DNA from: Lachnospiraceae bacterium
Lineage (GTDB): Bacteria > Bacillota > Clostridia > Lachnospirales > Lachnospiraceae
Reading direction: 5' to 3'
Assembly: GCA_017443685.1 (NCBI GenBank)
Contig: JAFSYD010000036.1
Location: forward strand, 1-8,849
Length of the DNA stretch: 8,849 nt
The translations under genes were made by a program, and so were the position numbers. Below the pieces are notes generated by a model. It searched no databases. It was not told the DNA's origin and saw nothing but the letters and a program-made list of their open reading frames with translations. Positions 1 through 6,997 of the stretch are shown here, piece by piece. Every line of letters starts with the position of its first letter. Positions within the stretch are counted from its first letter, which is position 1.

Positions 1-138
1 TGCTTCGCACTCCCACAATCCTACCCACATTCGCAATCCCGTGCGGCTTTCGCCCCACTTCTTGCTCATGTGGGAGCGGGTCACTAAGCCTTGTCCCCAC
101 CGCCAAGCAAGCTTGTCGTGGGAACAGGCTTTTGACCC
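1..138. repeat. Palindrome-rich extragenic segment, possible repeated element or structured RNA (cut by left edge)
   Basis: This GC-rich stretch begins about six bases past the DUF2752 stop and consists almost wholly of inverted repeats. The largest is an interrupted stem: 78-83 pairs with 133-138 (GGGTCA/TGACCC), 86-90 with 127-131 (AAGCC/GGCTT), 92-94 with 124-126, and 96-100 with 118-122 (CCCAC/GTGGG). Its loop holds a smaller palindrome, 104-108 with 111-115 (CAAGC/GCTTG). A second hairpin pairs 51-53 and 54-58 with 76-78 and 70-74. A third pairs 6-10 with 41-45 (CGCAC/GTGCG) and contains short direct repeats: TTCGCA at 4 and 30, CCCACA at 12 and 24, CAATCC at 16 and 34. No T-run follows the stems on either strand, so a simple intrinsic terminator is unlikely. 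A dispersed palindromic repeat or a structured 3' RNA is the better reading. The pairing is seen directly; that it recurs elsewhere in the genome is inferred. Confidence 0.5.
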
Positions 139-147
139 TTGAATCAT
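1..147 (-). CDS. 49-codon Trp-rich open frame overlapping the DUF2752 stop (partial, doubtful gene)
   Basis: On the minus strand an ATG at 147-145 overlaps the TGA of the DUF2752 gene in an ATGA arrangement, and the frame stays open for 49 codons to the left edge. The translation begins MIQGSKACSHDKLAWRWGQG and later contains MSKKWGESRTGL; it has five tryptophans and many basic residues. There is no hydrophobic segment, recognisable domain or strong ribosome binding site; only a GGA lies about nine bases upstream. The frame coincides with the palindromic segment, so it may simply be a repeat that happens to lack stops. The ATGA overlap is the main argument for translation. I have a vague, unverified impression that similar short peptides appear as hypothetical proteins in clostridial genomes, which would fit spurious calls within a repeated element. 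Confidence 0.2.
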   Translation of the reverse strand, partial: MIQGSKACSHDKLAWRWGQGLVTRSHMSKKWGESRTGLRMWVGLWECEA

Positions 148-572
148 TTTATAAATTCCATACCGGACCGGAGCATTCGGTACCAGCAGCCGTTTTCCGG
201 GGCGAATACGACTACCGTATCGCCGGGATCCATCATACGCAATACATAGATGATAAAAAACAAAAGCACGGTAATGACCGAAAATACACGGAAAGCCATA
301 ACCGGAATGCGTTCTTTCTCATACAGCACCAATGCCCAAACCGGCATCAGCACCCATAACGGATGATAGGAAAAAGCCTTTTGAAAATGAAAGGTCGCCG
401 CGGAAAGCACCGCTCTTGTCATCCCGCATCCCGGGCACGATATGCCGGTCATATATTTGATCGGACAGGTGATCCCCAGAAAGTGAAACAGAAGATACAA
501 TCCCGCAATAACAAGGCTCGCAAGCGCAGCCTCTTTGAGCTTCTCATAAGAACGCTTATTTCTATGCTCCAC
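144..572 (-). CDS. DUF2752 family small membrane protein
   Basis: The product is a 142-residue integral membrane protein of unknown function. The family signature is clear: Cys36 in ITCPIK, then the core ISCPGCGMTRA with Cys46 and Cys49, which looks like a metal- or thiol-type motif next to the membrane. Hydrophobic segments lie at about 15-34, 70-85 and 95-113. The basic N-terminus (MEHRNKRSYEK) suggests a cytoplasmic N-terminus by the positive-inside rule. A segment typical of the family, FSYHPLWVLMP, follows the Cys motif at about 67-77. The start is the GTG at 572-570, with GGAG ten bases upstream; no nearer upstream ATG exists, and the next internal ATG would remove the first membrane segment. 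The start lies within the last codons of metH (11-base overlap), which points to translational coupling. The biochemical role is unknown, and the link to MetH may be only positional. Confidence 0.87.
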   Translation of the reverse strand: MEHRNKRSYEKLKEAALASLVIAGLYLLFHFLGITCPIKYMTGISCPGCGMTRAVLSAATFHFQKAFSYHPLWVLMPVWALVLYEKERIPVMAFRVFSVITVLLFFIIYVLRMMDPGDTVVVFAPENGCWYRMLRSGMEFIK

Positions 573-3015
573 TCGTCAGATTCTCCACTAACCGCACGCA
601 TTCCGCCGCATCCGCCGAATATCCGTCCGCACCGATCTCATCCGCAAAGCTTTCGGTAATGCAGGCACCGCCGATAATGATCTTCGCCGGACAGCCGCGT
701 TCCTTTGCTAAAGCAACAACCTCCTTCATCTTCATCATCGTCGTCGTCATCAGGGCAGAAAGACCGATCACGGACGCATTGTTTTCAATGGCACAGGTTA
801 CAATCTCCTCTGCAGGAACATCCTTACCGAGATCGATCACGGAAAAACCGTAATTTTTCAGCATCAGTACGACAAGATTTTTCCCGATATCGTGAATATC
901 CCCCTCGACCGTAGCAAATACGACCGTTCCCTTCTGCCCAACTGCGTCATTCTTAAGCAAGGGTTCTACGATCTCCATTGCCGATTTCATCGCATTTGCG
1001 CCGCCGATGAGCTGCGGCAGGAAGAAGCGTTTTTCTTCGTACAGTTTCCCGACACGGTTGATCCCCGCAATCAGATAATCATTAATAATGACGGATGGTT
1101 CCGTGCCATCGGCCAGTTCCTTTTTCACTTCTTCGATGATCTTATTCTTATTGCCGTCGATCACACAGCGGATGATCGGATGCTCATCCGGTTGATCCGA
1201 ATCTCCACTATTCCGCCCCGAACCACTGCTTTTCGCAACGGAAGCGCCGGATCCCTTCGTTCCATCGCCGATCAGACCTTCCGCCCGTGGCGCGGCATCC
1301 AGATACCGGTCCACGGCATCCGGCTTATTAAGAAGCATATCCGCCGCATACGCCGTTACCATCAAAAGCTCCTGTGACGGATTGGCGATCGCCATCGTAA
1401 GACCCTTGGCAAGCGCGATCGTAAAGAATGCGGTATTGACAAACGCCCGCTGCGGCAAACCGAAGGAAATATTGGATAAACCGCAGACCGTAGGCACATG
1501 TAATTCATTTTTACAGTATTCGACCGTTTCAAAGCAGGCATTCGCGCTGTTCGGATCCGCCCCGATCGTGGAAACCAGAAGGTCGACGATCACGTCGTCC
1601 GACGAAAGACCGATTTTTTTTGCCTGATCCAAAACGGCCGCAATATTTTCTTTTTTCTCCTCAATGCTCTTCGGCAGACCGGTATCCGACAACGGAAGCA
1701 AAATGAACATCGCGCCGTATTTCATTGCCAAAGGCAGTAAACTGTTCATTTTTTCCGTTTCGGCGGAGATCGAATTGATCAGCGCGCGGCCGGGATAGAT
1801 CCGCAGCGCCGCCTCGATCACCTCGACATAACTGGAATCGATGGCAAGGGGCAGATCCACCGCCATAGAAACCTCGTATATGGCACGCAGCATCGCCTCT
1901 TTCTCGTCGATACCGTTCGTTCCCATATTGATGTCCAGGATTGCTGCGCCTGCCGCCTCCTGTTCCTTCGCAAACGAAGTGATCATATCGGTCTTACCGG
2001 CGCGAAGCTCTTCCTGCAAGGCTTTCTTGCCGGTCGGATTGATCCGCTCACCGATCACGGAAAAGCCGCCGTATGGATCGATCACGTGGATTTTTCGTTC
2101 GCTGGTTACGATGCGTTTATCCACGGGGGCCGGACGTTTCGGAAGCTTACCGCATAATGCGTCTTTCAGCGCCGCAATGTGTGCGGGGGTCGTTCCGCAG
2201 CAGCCGCCTAAAACAGATGCACCGGCGTCAAACAGCAGCCCGGCTTTTGCGGCAAAGTCCTCCGGCGTCATCCGGTATACCGTGTTGCCGTTCTCGTCAA
2301 GCTCCGGCAGACCGGCGTTCGGTTTTGCCACGATCGGAATTGTTGAAACACGATACATCGACTCGACCGCCCCGACCATTGCCTCCGGACCGGTCGAACA
2401 ATTGATCCCGCAGGCATCGACACCCATGGCCTGCAGGGTTGCGATCGCCACATCGGGCGGCGTACCGAAAAGCGTACGCCCGTCGTCGTTATAGGTCAGC
2501 GTTACCATGACAGGCAGGCTGCAGGTCTCCTTTACGGCAAGCACCGCTGCGCGGCATTCCTGCAGGCTCATCATCGTTTCGATGACGAAGAGATCCACAC
2601 CTTCTTCGCAAATGGCAAGCACCTGCTCCTTGTAGATATCTACAAGCTCTTCAAAGGGCATATCCCCGAGCGGGTAAAGCTGCTGGCCTGTCATTGTAAG
2701 ATCCCCGGCAACATATGCTTTCCCTTCGGCCGCCTCGCGTGAAAGCGCCACCATCCGCCGGTTAATATCGATAAGGCGGTCCTTAAGGCCAAACTCTGCC
2801 AGCTTGATCCTGTTCGCCGTAAACGTCGGCGCATAGAGAATCCGGCTGCCCGCTTTTACATACGCCTTCTGCAGCGAGATCATAGCCTCCGGATGCTCAT
2901 AGATCCAAAGCTCCGGGCACACGCCCGTCGGCAGACCTGCCTTTTGCAGGTTCGTACCGGTCGCACCGTCTAAGATCACCGGTCCGCGGCTCAACAGTTC
3001 CGAGAAAAAATCCAT
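562..3015 (-). CDS. metH: Cobalamin-dependent methionine synthase, short form without reactivation domain
   Basis: This 817-residue cytoplasmic enzyme transfers a methyl group from 5-methyltetrahydrofolate, via cobalamin, to homocysteine, giving methionine and tetrahydrofolate. Residues 1-290 are the homocysteine S-methyltransferase barrel: it opens with LDGATGTNLQ, and the zinc ligands are Cys206 (GINCSTGP) and Cys272-Cys273 (LGGCCGTTPAH). Residues about 308-570 are the pterin-binding barrel, starting at VIGERINPTGK. Residues about 575-612 form a Gly/Ser-rich linker. Residues about 613-690 are the four-helix cobalamin cap. Residues about 695-817 are the Rossmann-type B12 domain with GDIHDIG, where His708 is the expected lower ligand of cobalt, and IGGA near 781. 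E. coli MetH has about 1227 residues; here the whole C-terminal AdoMet-binding reactivation domain is absent, as is common in Clostridia, so a separate reactivase is expected. The ATG start is supported by AGGAG six bases upstream. No frameshift is seen. Confidence 0.97.
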   Translation of the reverse strand: MDFFSELLSRGPVILDGATGTNLQKAGLPTGVCPELWIYEHPEAMISLQKAYVKAGSRILYAPTFTANRIKLAEFGLKDRLIDINRRMVALSREAAEGKAYVAGDLTMTGQQLYPLGDMPFEELVDIYKEQVLAICEEGVDLFVIETMMSLQECRAAVLAVKETCSLPVMVTLTYNDDGRTLFGTPPDVAIATLQAMGVDACGINCSTGPEAMVGAVESMYRVSTIPIVAKPNAGLPELDENGNTVYRMTPEDFAAKAGLLFDAGASVLGGCCGTTPAHIAALKDALCGKLPKRPAPVDKRIVTSERKIHVIDPYGGFSVIGERINPTGKKALQEELRAGKTDMITSFAKEQEAAGAAILDINMGTNGIDEKEAMLRAIYEVSMAVDLPLAIDSSYVEVIEAALRIYPGRALINSISAETEKMNSLLPLAMKYGAMFILLPLSDTGLPKSIEEKKENIAAVLDQAKKIGLSSDDVIVDLLVSTIGADPNSANACFETVEYCKNELHVPTVCGLSNISFGLPQRAFVNTAFFTIALAKGLTMAIANPSQELLMVTAYAADMLLNKPDAVDRYLDAAPRAEGLIGDGTKGSGASVAKSSGSGRNSGDSDQPDEHPIIRCVIDGNKNKIIEEVKKELADGTEPSVIINDYLIAGINRVGKLYEEKRFFLPQLIGGANAMKSAMEIVEPLLKNDAVGQKGTVVFATVEGDIHDIGKNLVVLMLKNYGFSVIDLGKDVPAEEIVTCAIENNASVIGLSALMTTTMMKMKEVVALAKERGCPAKIIIGGACITESFADEIGADGYSADAAECVRLVENLTSGA
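583..586 (-). promoter_or_regulatory. Ribosome binding site (GGAG) for the DUF2752 gene
   Basis: GGAG lies on the minus strand ten bases before the GTG start, inside the 3' end of metH. It supports choosing this GTG as the start, and implies that ribosomes finishing metH could reinitiate here. Confidence 0.5.
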
Positions 3016-3021
3016 ACAGAT

Positions 3022-3026
3022 CTCCT
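3022..3026 (-). promoter_or_regulatory. Ribosome binding site (AGGAG) of metH
   Basis: AGGAG on the minus strand sits six bases before the metH ATG and fixes that start. It lies just downstream of a predicted hairpin in the leader, so its access could depend on how that hairpin folds. Confidence 0.75.
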
Positions 3027-3030
3027 ATGG

Positions 3031-3079
3031 GAAAGGTGCTTGCATTGACGCCTTAATGCGGCGAAATAAAGCATCTTTC
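3031..3079 (-). other. Possible structured leader or intercistronic hairpin before metH
   Basis: Between purL and metH the minus-strand RNA can form an outer stem of 11 positions with one A/C mismatch: 3079-3069 (GAAAGATGCTT) against 3041-3031 (AAGCACCTTTC). Directly stacked inside is a 5-bp hairpin, 3059-3055 (GCATT) with 3046-3042 (AATGC), leaving a nine-base bulge. An alternative 4-bp pairing, CGCC at 3063-3060 with GGCG at 3052-3049, excludes the inner hairpin. The metH ribosome binding site begins five bases after the outer stem. No T-run follows, so it is not a standard terminator. I see no S-box (SAM-I) core or cobalamin riboswitch box, and 81 bases are too few for either. It may affect mRNA processing or metH translation. 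The pairing is read from the sequence; function is inferred. Confidence 0.35.
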
Positions 3080-3096
3080 AAATCCGAATCCTTGTA

Positions 3097-6000
3097 TTAT
3101 TTAAAGTAGTTGACACCCGATGCGAACAGCTGCATATCCTGTTCGCCGTAAATGTTCTTCGCTACGCCGCGGCCGATCCGTTCACAATGGCACATTTTTC
3201 CGTAAACACGTCCGTCCGGACTTGTAATGCCTTCGATCGCACAGACGGAACCGTTGATATTCCACTCTTCGTCCATACTTGCGTTGCCGCCAAGATCCAC
3301 ATACTGTGTTGCGACCTGACCGTTTTCAAACAGCTTTTTCGCCCAGTCCTCACTACAGACAAAGCGCCCTTCTCCGTGAGACGCGGGTACCGCATAGATA
3401 CCGCCCAGCTTCGCGCGGGACAGCCACGGCGATTTGTCGGAAACCACCTTTAGATACGCCATCTTCGAGATGTGTCTGCCGATCACGTTGTAGGTTAAGG
3501 TCGGTGCATCCGCATCCTGCGGACGGATATCCCCGAACGGTACCAGTCCGAGCTTGATCAGCGCCTGGAAGCCGTTACAGATGCCAAGTACCAGGCCGTC
3601 CCGTTCATTTAACAGCTTCAATACCTCTTCTTTGATCTTCTCGTTGCGGAAAGCCGTCGCATAAAACTTCGCGCTGCCCTCGGGCTCGTCACCTGCGGAA
3701 AAGCCGCCCGGGAACATAATGATCTGCGCGTTGGCTATCGCTTTGGCAAACGCACCAACGGAATCCATGATATCGGCTTCGCTCCGGTTCTTAAACACGA
3801 TCGTCTCGGTCTCGGCGCCGGCCGCCGCAAAGACCTTTGCGCTGTCGTATTCGCAGTTCGTCCCCGGGAACACCGGGATGAATACGCGCGGCTTTGCGAT
3901 CTTATGCCCGCAGACGAAGCGTTTCTTCTCGCGATAGAGTTCGCTATTTACTTCCGTCATATCATTCGTCGCACGTGTCGCAAAAACGCTCTCTAACGGC
4001 GCCTTCCAATCCCTGACGGCATCTGCGGTCGCATAGACGGCGTCCCCACAGGTAAAGGCGGCGTCATCCGTTACCGATCCGACAAAATTAGTTGCTTCTG
4101 CCAGACCGTTTTCTTTTAAAAGTGTAAGGAATGCATCGGATGTATTTGCGGCTGCCTCCACAAGCACACCGCCCGTTTCCGGCGCAAACAGCTGCTTCGC
4201 ATCCTTTGCATACGCGTCGGAGAAAGTTATACCGCAGCCGTTGCCGAACGCCATCTGCGCCGCCGCTGCGAAAATCCCGTATCCGTCTAAGGCATACGCC
4301 GAAACGACCATACCCTCAGTGATCGCGGACTTTACGCATGAATATAACCGCATTGCCTGCGCGGTATCAGGCAGATCGTATGGATCCTTTTCCAGATGAA
4401 GCGCATACAGCGCATTCCCCGGCCGCTTCAGCTCCGGTGTGATGATATCGGAAAGCCTGGCCGTATCGACCGCGAAGCTTACCAGCGTCGGCGGTACATC
4501 GATATCGTTAAAGCTTCCGGACATGGAGTCTTTTCCGCCGATCGACGGCAGACCATAAGCAAGCTGTGCCCGATACGCACCCAAAAGCGCGCAAAGCGGC
4601 TGGCTCCAACGCGTCGGTTCCTCACTCATCCGCCTGAAATACTCCTGGAAGGTCAGACGGATCCTTTTTACATCCCCGCCTGCCGCGGCAATCCGTGCCA
4701 TGGACTCGGTCACTGCATAAAACGCGCCGTGATACGGACTCCAGGAGGACAGATACGGATCAAATCCGTATGCCATCATCGTAACGGTGTCGGTATCCCC
4801 TTTTTCCACATTGACCTTTGCTACCATACTCTGCGTCGGCGTCAGCTGATATTTGCCGCCGAAGGGCATGAACACGCTTGAAGCGCCGATCGAGCCGTCA
4901 AACATCTCGACGAGCCCTTTTTGTGCACAGACATTCAAGTCGGATAATACAGCTGTCATTGCGGCTTTTGTGTCGTTATTGTTAAGCGCCTTACGCACTG
5001 CCGGAATGGCCGGCTGCAGGAAATAGGAAGTATCCGGATCCGGGAGCGTAACTTGAACGTCGGTCTCCTGGTGTGCACCGTTCGTATTCAAAAACGCCCG
5101 TTTGATATCGACGATCTTCTGACCTCTCCAGCGAAGCACAAGGCGGGGTTCTTCGGTCACTTTTGCGACGACCGTTGCCTCCAGATTCTCCTGTGCCGCA
5201 TAGTTTAAAAATGAATCAATATCAGACGGCGCCACAACCACAGCCATCCGTTCCTGGGATTCGGAAATGGCAAGCTCCGTGCCGTCGAGTCCCGCGTACT
5301 TTTTCGTGACAAGATCAAGATTTACGTCCAGGCCGTCCGCTAACTCACCGATCGCAACCGCTACGCCGCCTGCGCCGAAATCATTGCATTTCTTGATCAG
5401 CAGGCTGACCTCTTCACGGCGGAACAGACGCTGCAGCTTGCGCTCGGTGGGCGGATTGCCCTTTTGCACTTCCGCACCGCATTCCGTCGTCGAGGCATCC
5501 GTATGCGCCTTGGAAGAGCCTGTAGCGCCTCCGATGCCGTCCCGGCCGGTCCGGCCGCCAAGTAATATGACCACGTCACCGGGATCGCTTGTGAGACGCT
5601 TTACGGCACGACGCGGTGCCGCTGCCATAACTGCACCGATCTCCATCCGCTCTGCCACATAGTCCGGATGATAGATCTCTTTTACATATCCTGTCGCAAG
5701 TCCGATCTGATTGCCGTAGGAGGAATAGCCGTGCGCTGCCTCGCGGACGATCTTTTTCTGCGGCAGCTTGCCGGGAAGCGTCTCGGATAACGGAACCGTA
5801 GGATCCGCCGCGCCGGAAACGCGCATCGCCTGGTATACGTAGGTCCTTCCCGAGAGCGGATCGCGGATCGCGCCGCCTAAGCAGGTAGCCGCCCCGCCGA
5901 AGGGTTCGATCTCGGTCGGATGGTTGTGGGTTTCGTTTTTAAAATTGATCAGCCACTCTTCCGTTTTGCCATCGACATCCACGGGTACCACGATCGAGCA

Positions 6001-6912
6001 GGCGTTGATCTCGTCGGATTCTTCCAGATCGTCAAGCTTTCCTTCCGCCGCGAGCTGCTTTGCTGCAAGCGTCGCAAGCTCCATCAGACACTCATATTTG
6101 TCACCGGATGCAATGCGATCGGCATATCGTTCGCGAAACGCGTCCGTAAACGCCTGATAGGTCTCTTCGATGGGCTTGCGGTAAAATCCGTCATCAAAGC
6201 CGACGTTCTTCAATTCCGTGGAAAATGTCGTATGCCGGCAGTGATCGGACCAGTAGGTGTCGAGGACACGGATCTCCGTGACGGTCGGATCGCGGTGCTC
6301 GTCCGTTTGAAAATAATTCTGGATATGACAGAAATCGGCGAAGGTCATCGCAAGTCCCAAAGAATCATACAGGCCGCGCAAAGCATCCTTTTCCATGGCG
6401 CAAAAACCGTCAAAGGCCGCAACATCCGCCGGATCATTGAAATTCTGTATCAGGGTATCCGGTTTCTTTTCATCCGCAATATGCGAATCTACCGGATTCA
6501 TGCAGTGACTTTGGATGCGCAAAAACTCCTCGTCCGTGATATCTCCCGTAATGACATAGGTCGTCGCCGAACGGACAACCGGCTCAACGCCTTCCTTTAA
6601 CAGCTTTAAGCACTGTTCCGCCGAATCCGCCCGCTGATCGAACTGTCCGGGCAGATATTCCACCGTAAATGTACGGCCGGTATACGGAACCGTTTCTTCG
6701 AAAACCTCATCTACCGGCGGCTCGGAGAAGACGGTACGTACCGCAGCCGCATATACATCGTCCGGTACATTTTCGCAATCGTAGCGGATCAGCATATGGA
6801 CATCTTTTACTCCGTCGATCGACAGATAATGCCGTATCTCGTGGGAAAGCGCACGTGCCGCAACCGCGTAGGGGGGCTTTTTTTCAACATAAACTCGTTT
6901 GACGTTCGACAT
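3097..6912 (-). CDS. purL: Phosphoribosylformylglycinamidine synthase, single-chain with fused glutaminase
   Basis: This 1271-residue cytoplasmic enzyme converts FGAR, glutamine and ATP to FGAM, the fourth step of de novo purine synthesis. All parts are in one chain, so separate PurS and PurQ are not needed. Numbering from the ATG at 6912: a PurS-like N-terminal region covers roughly 1-170; the linker carries WSDHCRHTTF at 221-230; the first synthetase half follows, with NETHNHPTEIEPFGG from 326; the second half carries GGKDSMSGSF at 792-801; and the class I glutaminase spans about 1007-1271. Its triad is Cys1112 in LGICNGFQ, with His1242 and Glu1244 in MCHCER. The length matches the ~1240-1270-residue form found in Clostridia and streptococci. 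The frame extends 12 codons upstream to a TTG, but the ATG at 6912 has AAAGGG seven bases upstream and begins with the family-like MSNVKRVYVEKKPP, so it is preferred. The gene appears intact. Confidence 0.97.
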   Translation of the reverse strand: MSNVKRVYVEKKPPYAVAARALSHEIRHYLSIDGVKDVHMLIRYDCENVPDDVYAAAVRTVFSEPPVDEVFEETVPYTGRTFTVEYLPGQFDQRADSAEQCLKLLKEGVEPVVRSATTYVITGDITDEEFLRIQSHCMNPVDSHIADEKKPDTLIQNFNDPADVAAFDGFCAMEKDALRGLYDSLGLAMTFADFCHIQNYFQTDEHRDPTVTEIRVLDTYWSDHCRHTTFSTELKNVGFDDGFYRKPIEETYQAFTDAFRERYADRIASGDKYECLMELATLAAKQLAAEGKLDDLEESDEINACSIVVPVDVDGKTEEWLINFKNETHNHPTEIEPFGGAATCLGGAIRDPLSGRTYVYQAMRVSGAADPTVPLSETLPGKLPQKKIVREAAHGYSSYGNQIGLATGYVKEIYHPDYVAERMEIGAVMAAAPRRAVKRLTSDPGDVVILLGGRTGRDGIGGATGSSKAHTDASTTECGAEVQKGNPPTERKLQRLFRREEVSLLIKKCNDFGAGGVAVAIGELADGLDVNLDLVTKKYAGLDGTELAISESQERMAVVVAPSDIDSFLNYAAQENLEATVVAKVTEEPRLVLRWRGQKIVDIKRAFLNTNGAHQETDVQVTLPDPDTSYFLQPAIPAVRKALNNNDTKAAMTAVLSDLNVCAQKGLVEMFDGSIGASSVFMPFGGKYQLTPTQSMVAKVNVEKGDTDTVTMMAYGFDPYLSSWSPYHGAFYAVTESMARIAAAGGDVKRIRLTFQEYFRRMSEEPTRWSQPLCALLGAYRAQLAYGLPSIGGKDSMSGSFNDIDVPPTLVSFAVDTARLSDIITPELKRPGNALYALHLEKDPYDLPDTAQAMRLYSCVKSAITEGMVVSAYALDGYGIFAAAAQMAFGNGCGITFSDAYAKDAKQLFAPETGGVLVEAAANTSDAFLTLLKENGLAEATNFVGSVTDDAAFTCGDAVYATADAVRDWKAPLESVFATRATNDMTEVNSELYREKKRFVCGHKIAKPRVFIPVFPGTNCEYDSAKVFAAAGAETETIVFKNRSEADIMDSVGAFAKAIANAQIIMFPGGFSAGDEPEGSAKFYATAFRNEKIKEEVLKLLNERDGLVLGICNGFQALIKLGLVPFGDIRPQDADAPTLTYNVIGRHISKMAYLKVVSDKSPWLSRAKLGGIYAVPASHGEGRFVCSEDWAKKLFENGQVATQYVDLGGNASMDEEWNINGSVCAIEGITSPDGRVYGKMCHCERIGRGVAKNIYGEQDMQLFASGVNYFK

Positions 6913-6919
6913 AGATATT

Positions 6920-6925
6920 CCCTTT
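6920..6925 (-). promoter_or_regulatory. Ribosome binding site (AAAGGG) of purL
   Basis: AAAGGG on the minus strand lies seven bases before the ATG at 6912-6910. It decides the purL start in favour of this ATG over the in-frame TTG at 6948, since the site would otherwise lie inside the coding region. Confidence 0.7.
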
Positions 6926-6936
6926 CTTATGTAAGA

Positions 6937-6957
6937 AACCGCAGACAATCTGCAATT
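6937..6957 (-). other. Small hairpin in the purL leader
   Basis: On the minus strand, GCAGA (6953-6949) pairs with TCTGC (6945-6941) around a three-base loop. In RNA the stem can lengthen by two G-U and two A-U pairs (AATT with GGTT) to nine pairs. It is followed by TCTTAC rather than a T-run, so it is at best a weak terminator for the helicase gene. It ends about ten bases before the purL ribosome binding site. Function is unknown. Confidence 0.3.
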
Positions 6958-6984
6958 CCAAAGACGATATACACAATCTCTTGT

Positions 6985-6993
6985 ATTTTATCA
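6985..6993 (-). promoter_or_regulatory. Possible extended -10 promoter element for purL
   Basis: The minus strand reads TGATAAAAT here, resembling an extended -10 element (TGn plus a TATAAT-like hexamer with one mismatch), in an AT-rich spot about 72 bases before the purL ATG. No good -35 is present at 16-18 bases; TACAAA at 7013-7008 matches only three of six positions. It overlaps the region just after the helicase stop. No guanine riboswitch or clear PurR operator is visible in the 85-base gap. Confidence 0.22.
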
Positions 6994-6997
6994 TAAA

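Noticed and set aside
6..122. CRISPR-like array from repeated CCCAC/GTGGG motifs
   Set aside because: The repeats are five to ten bases, irregularly spaced and in both orientations, which fits hairpins and not direct repeats with spacers.
78..138. Intrinsic terminator for the metH-DUF2752 transcript
   Set aside because: The stem is strong but on the minus strand it is followed by GCTCCC instead of a T-run, so the canonical signal is missing.
892..1377. 161-codon plus-strand open frame opposite metH (and a similar one at 4396-4881 opposite purL)
   Set aside because: Arg/His/Ile-rich translations without domains, fully contained in genes with clear motifs on the other strand.
1841..2494. 217-codon open frame on the plus strand opposite metH
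   Set aside because: It lies wholly antisense to a well-conserved metH domain, its translation is Ser/Pro/Ala-rich with no family resemblance, and openness is a by-product of the GC-rich codon use of metH.
3016..3096. SAM (S-box) or cobalamin riboswitch upstream of metH
   Set aside because: The gap is only 81 bases and shows no conserved S-box core or B12-box; only simple stems were found.
5920..6600. 226-codon open frame on the plus strand opposite purL
   Set aside because: It is antisense to the conserved purL synthetase domain, has no ribosome binding site or domain, and is best seen as a shadow.
6913..6948. Upstream in-frame TTG start for purL adding 12 residues
   Set aside because: The added codons overlap the AAAGGG ribosome binding site and leader hairpin; the ATG at 6912 gives the usual N-terminus for this family.
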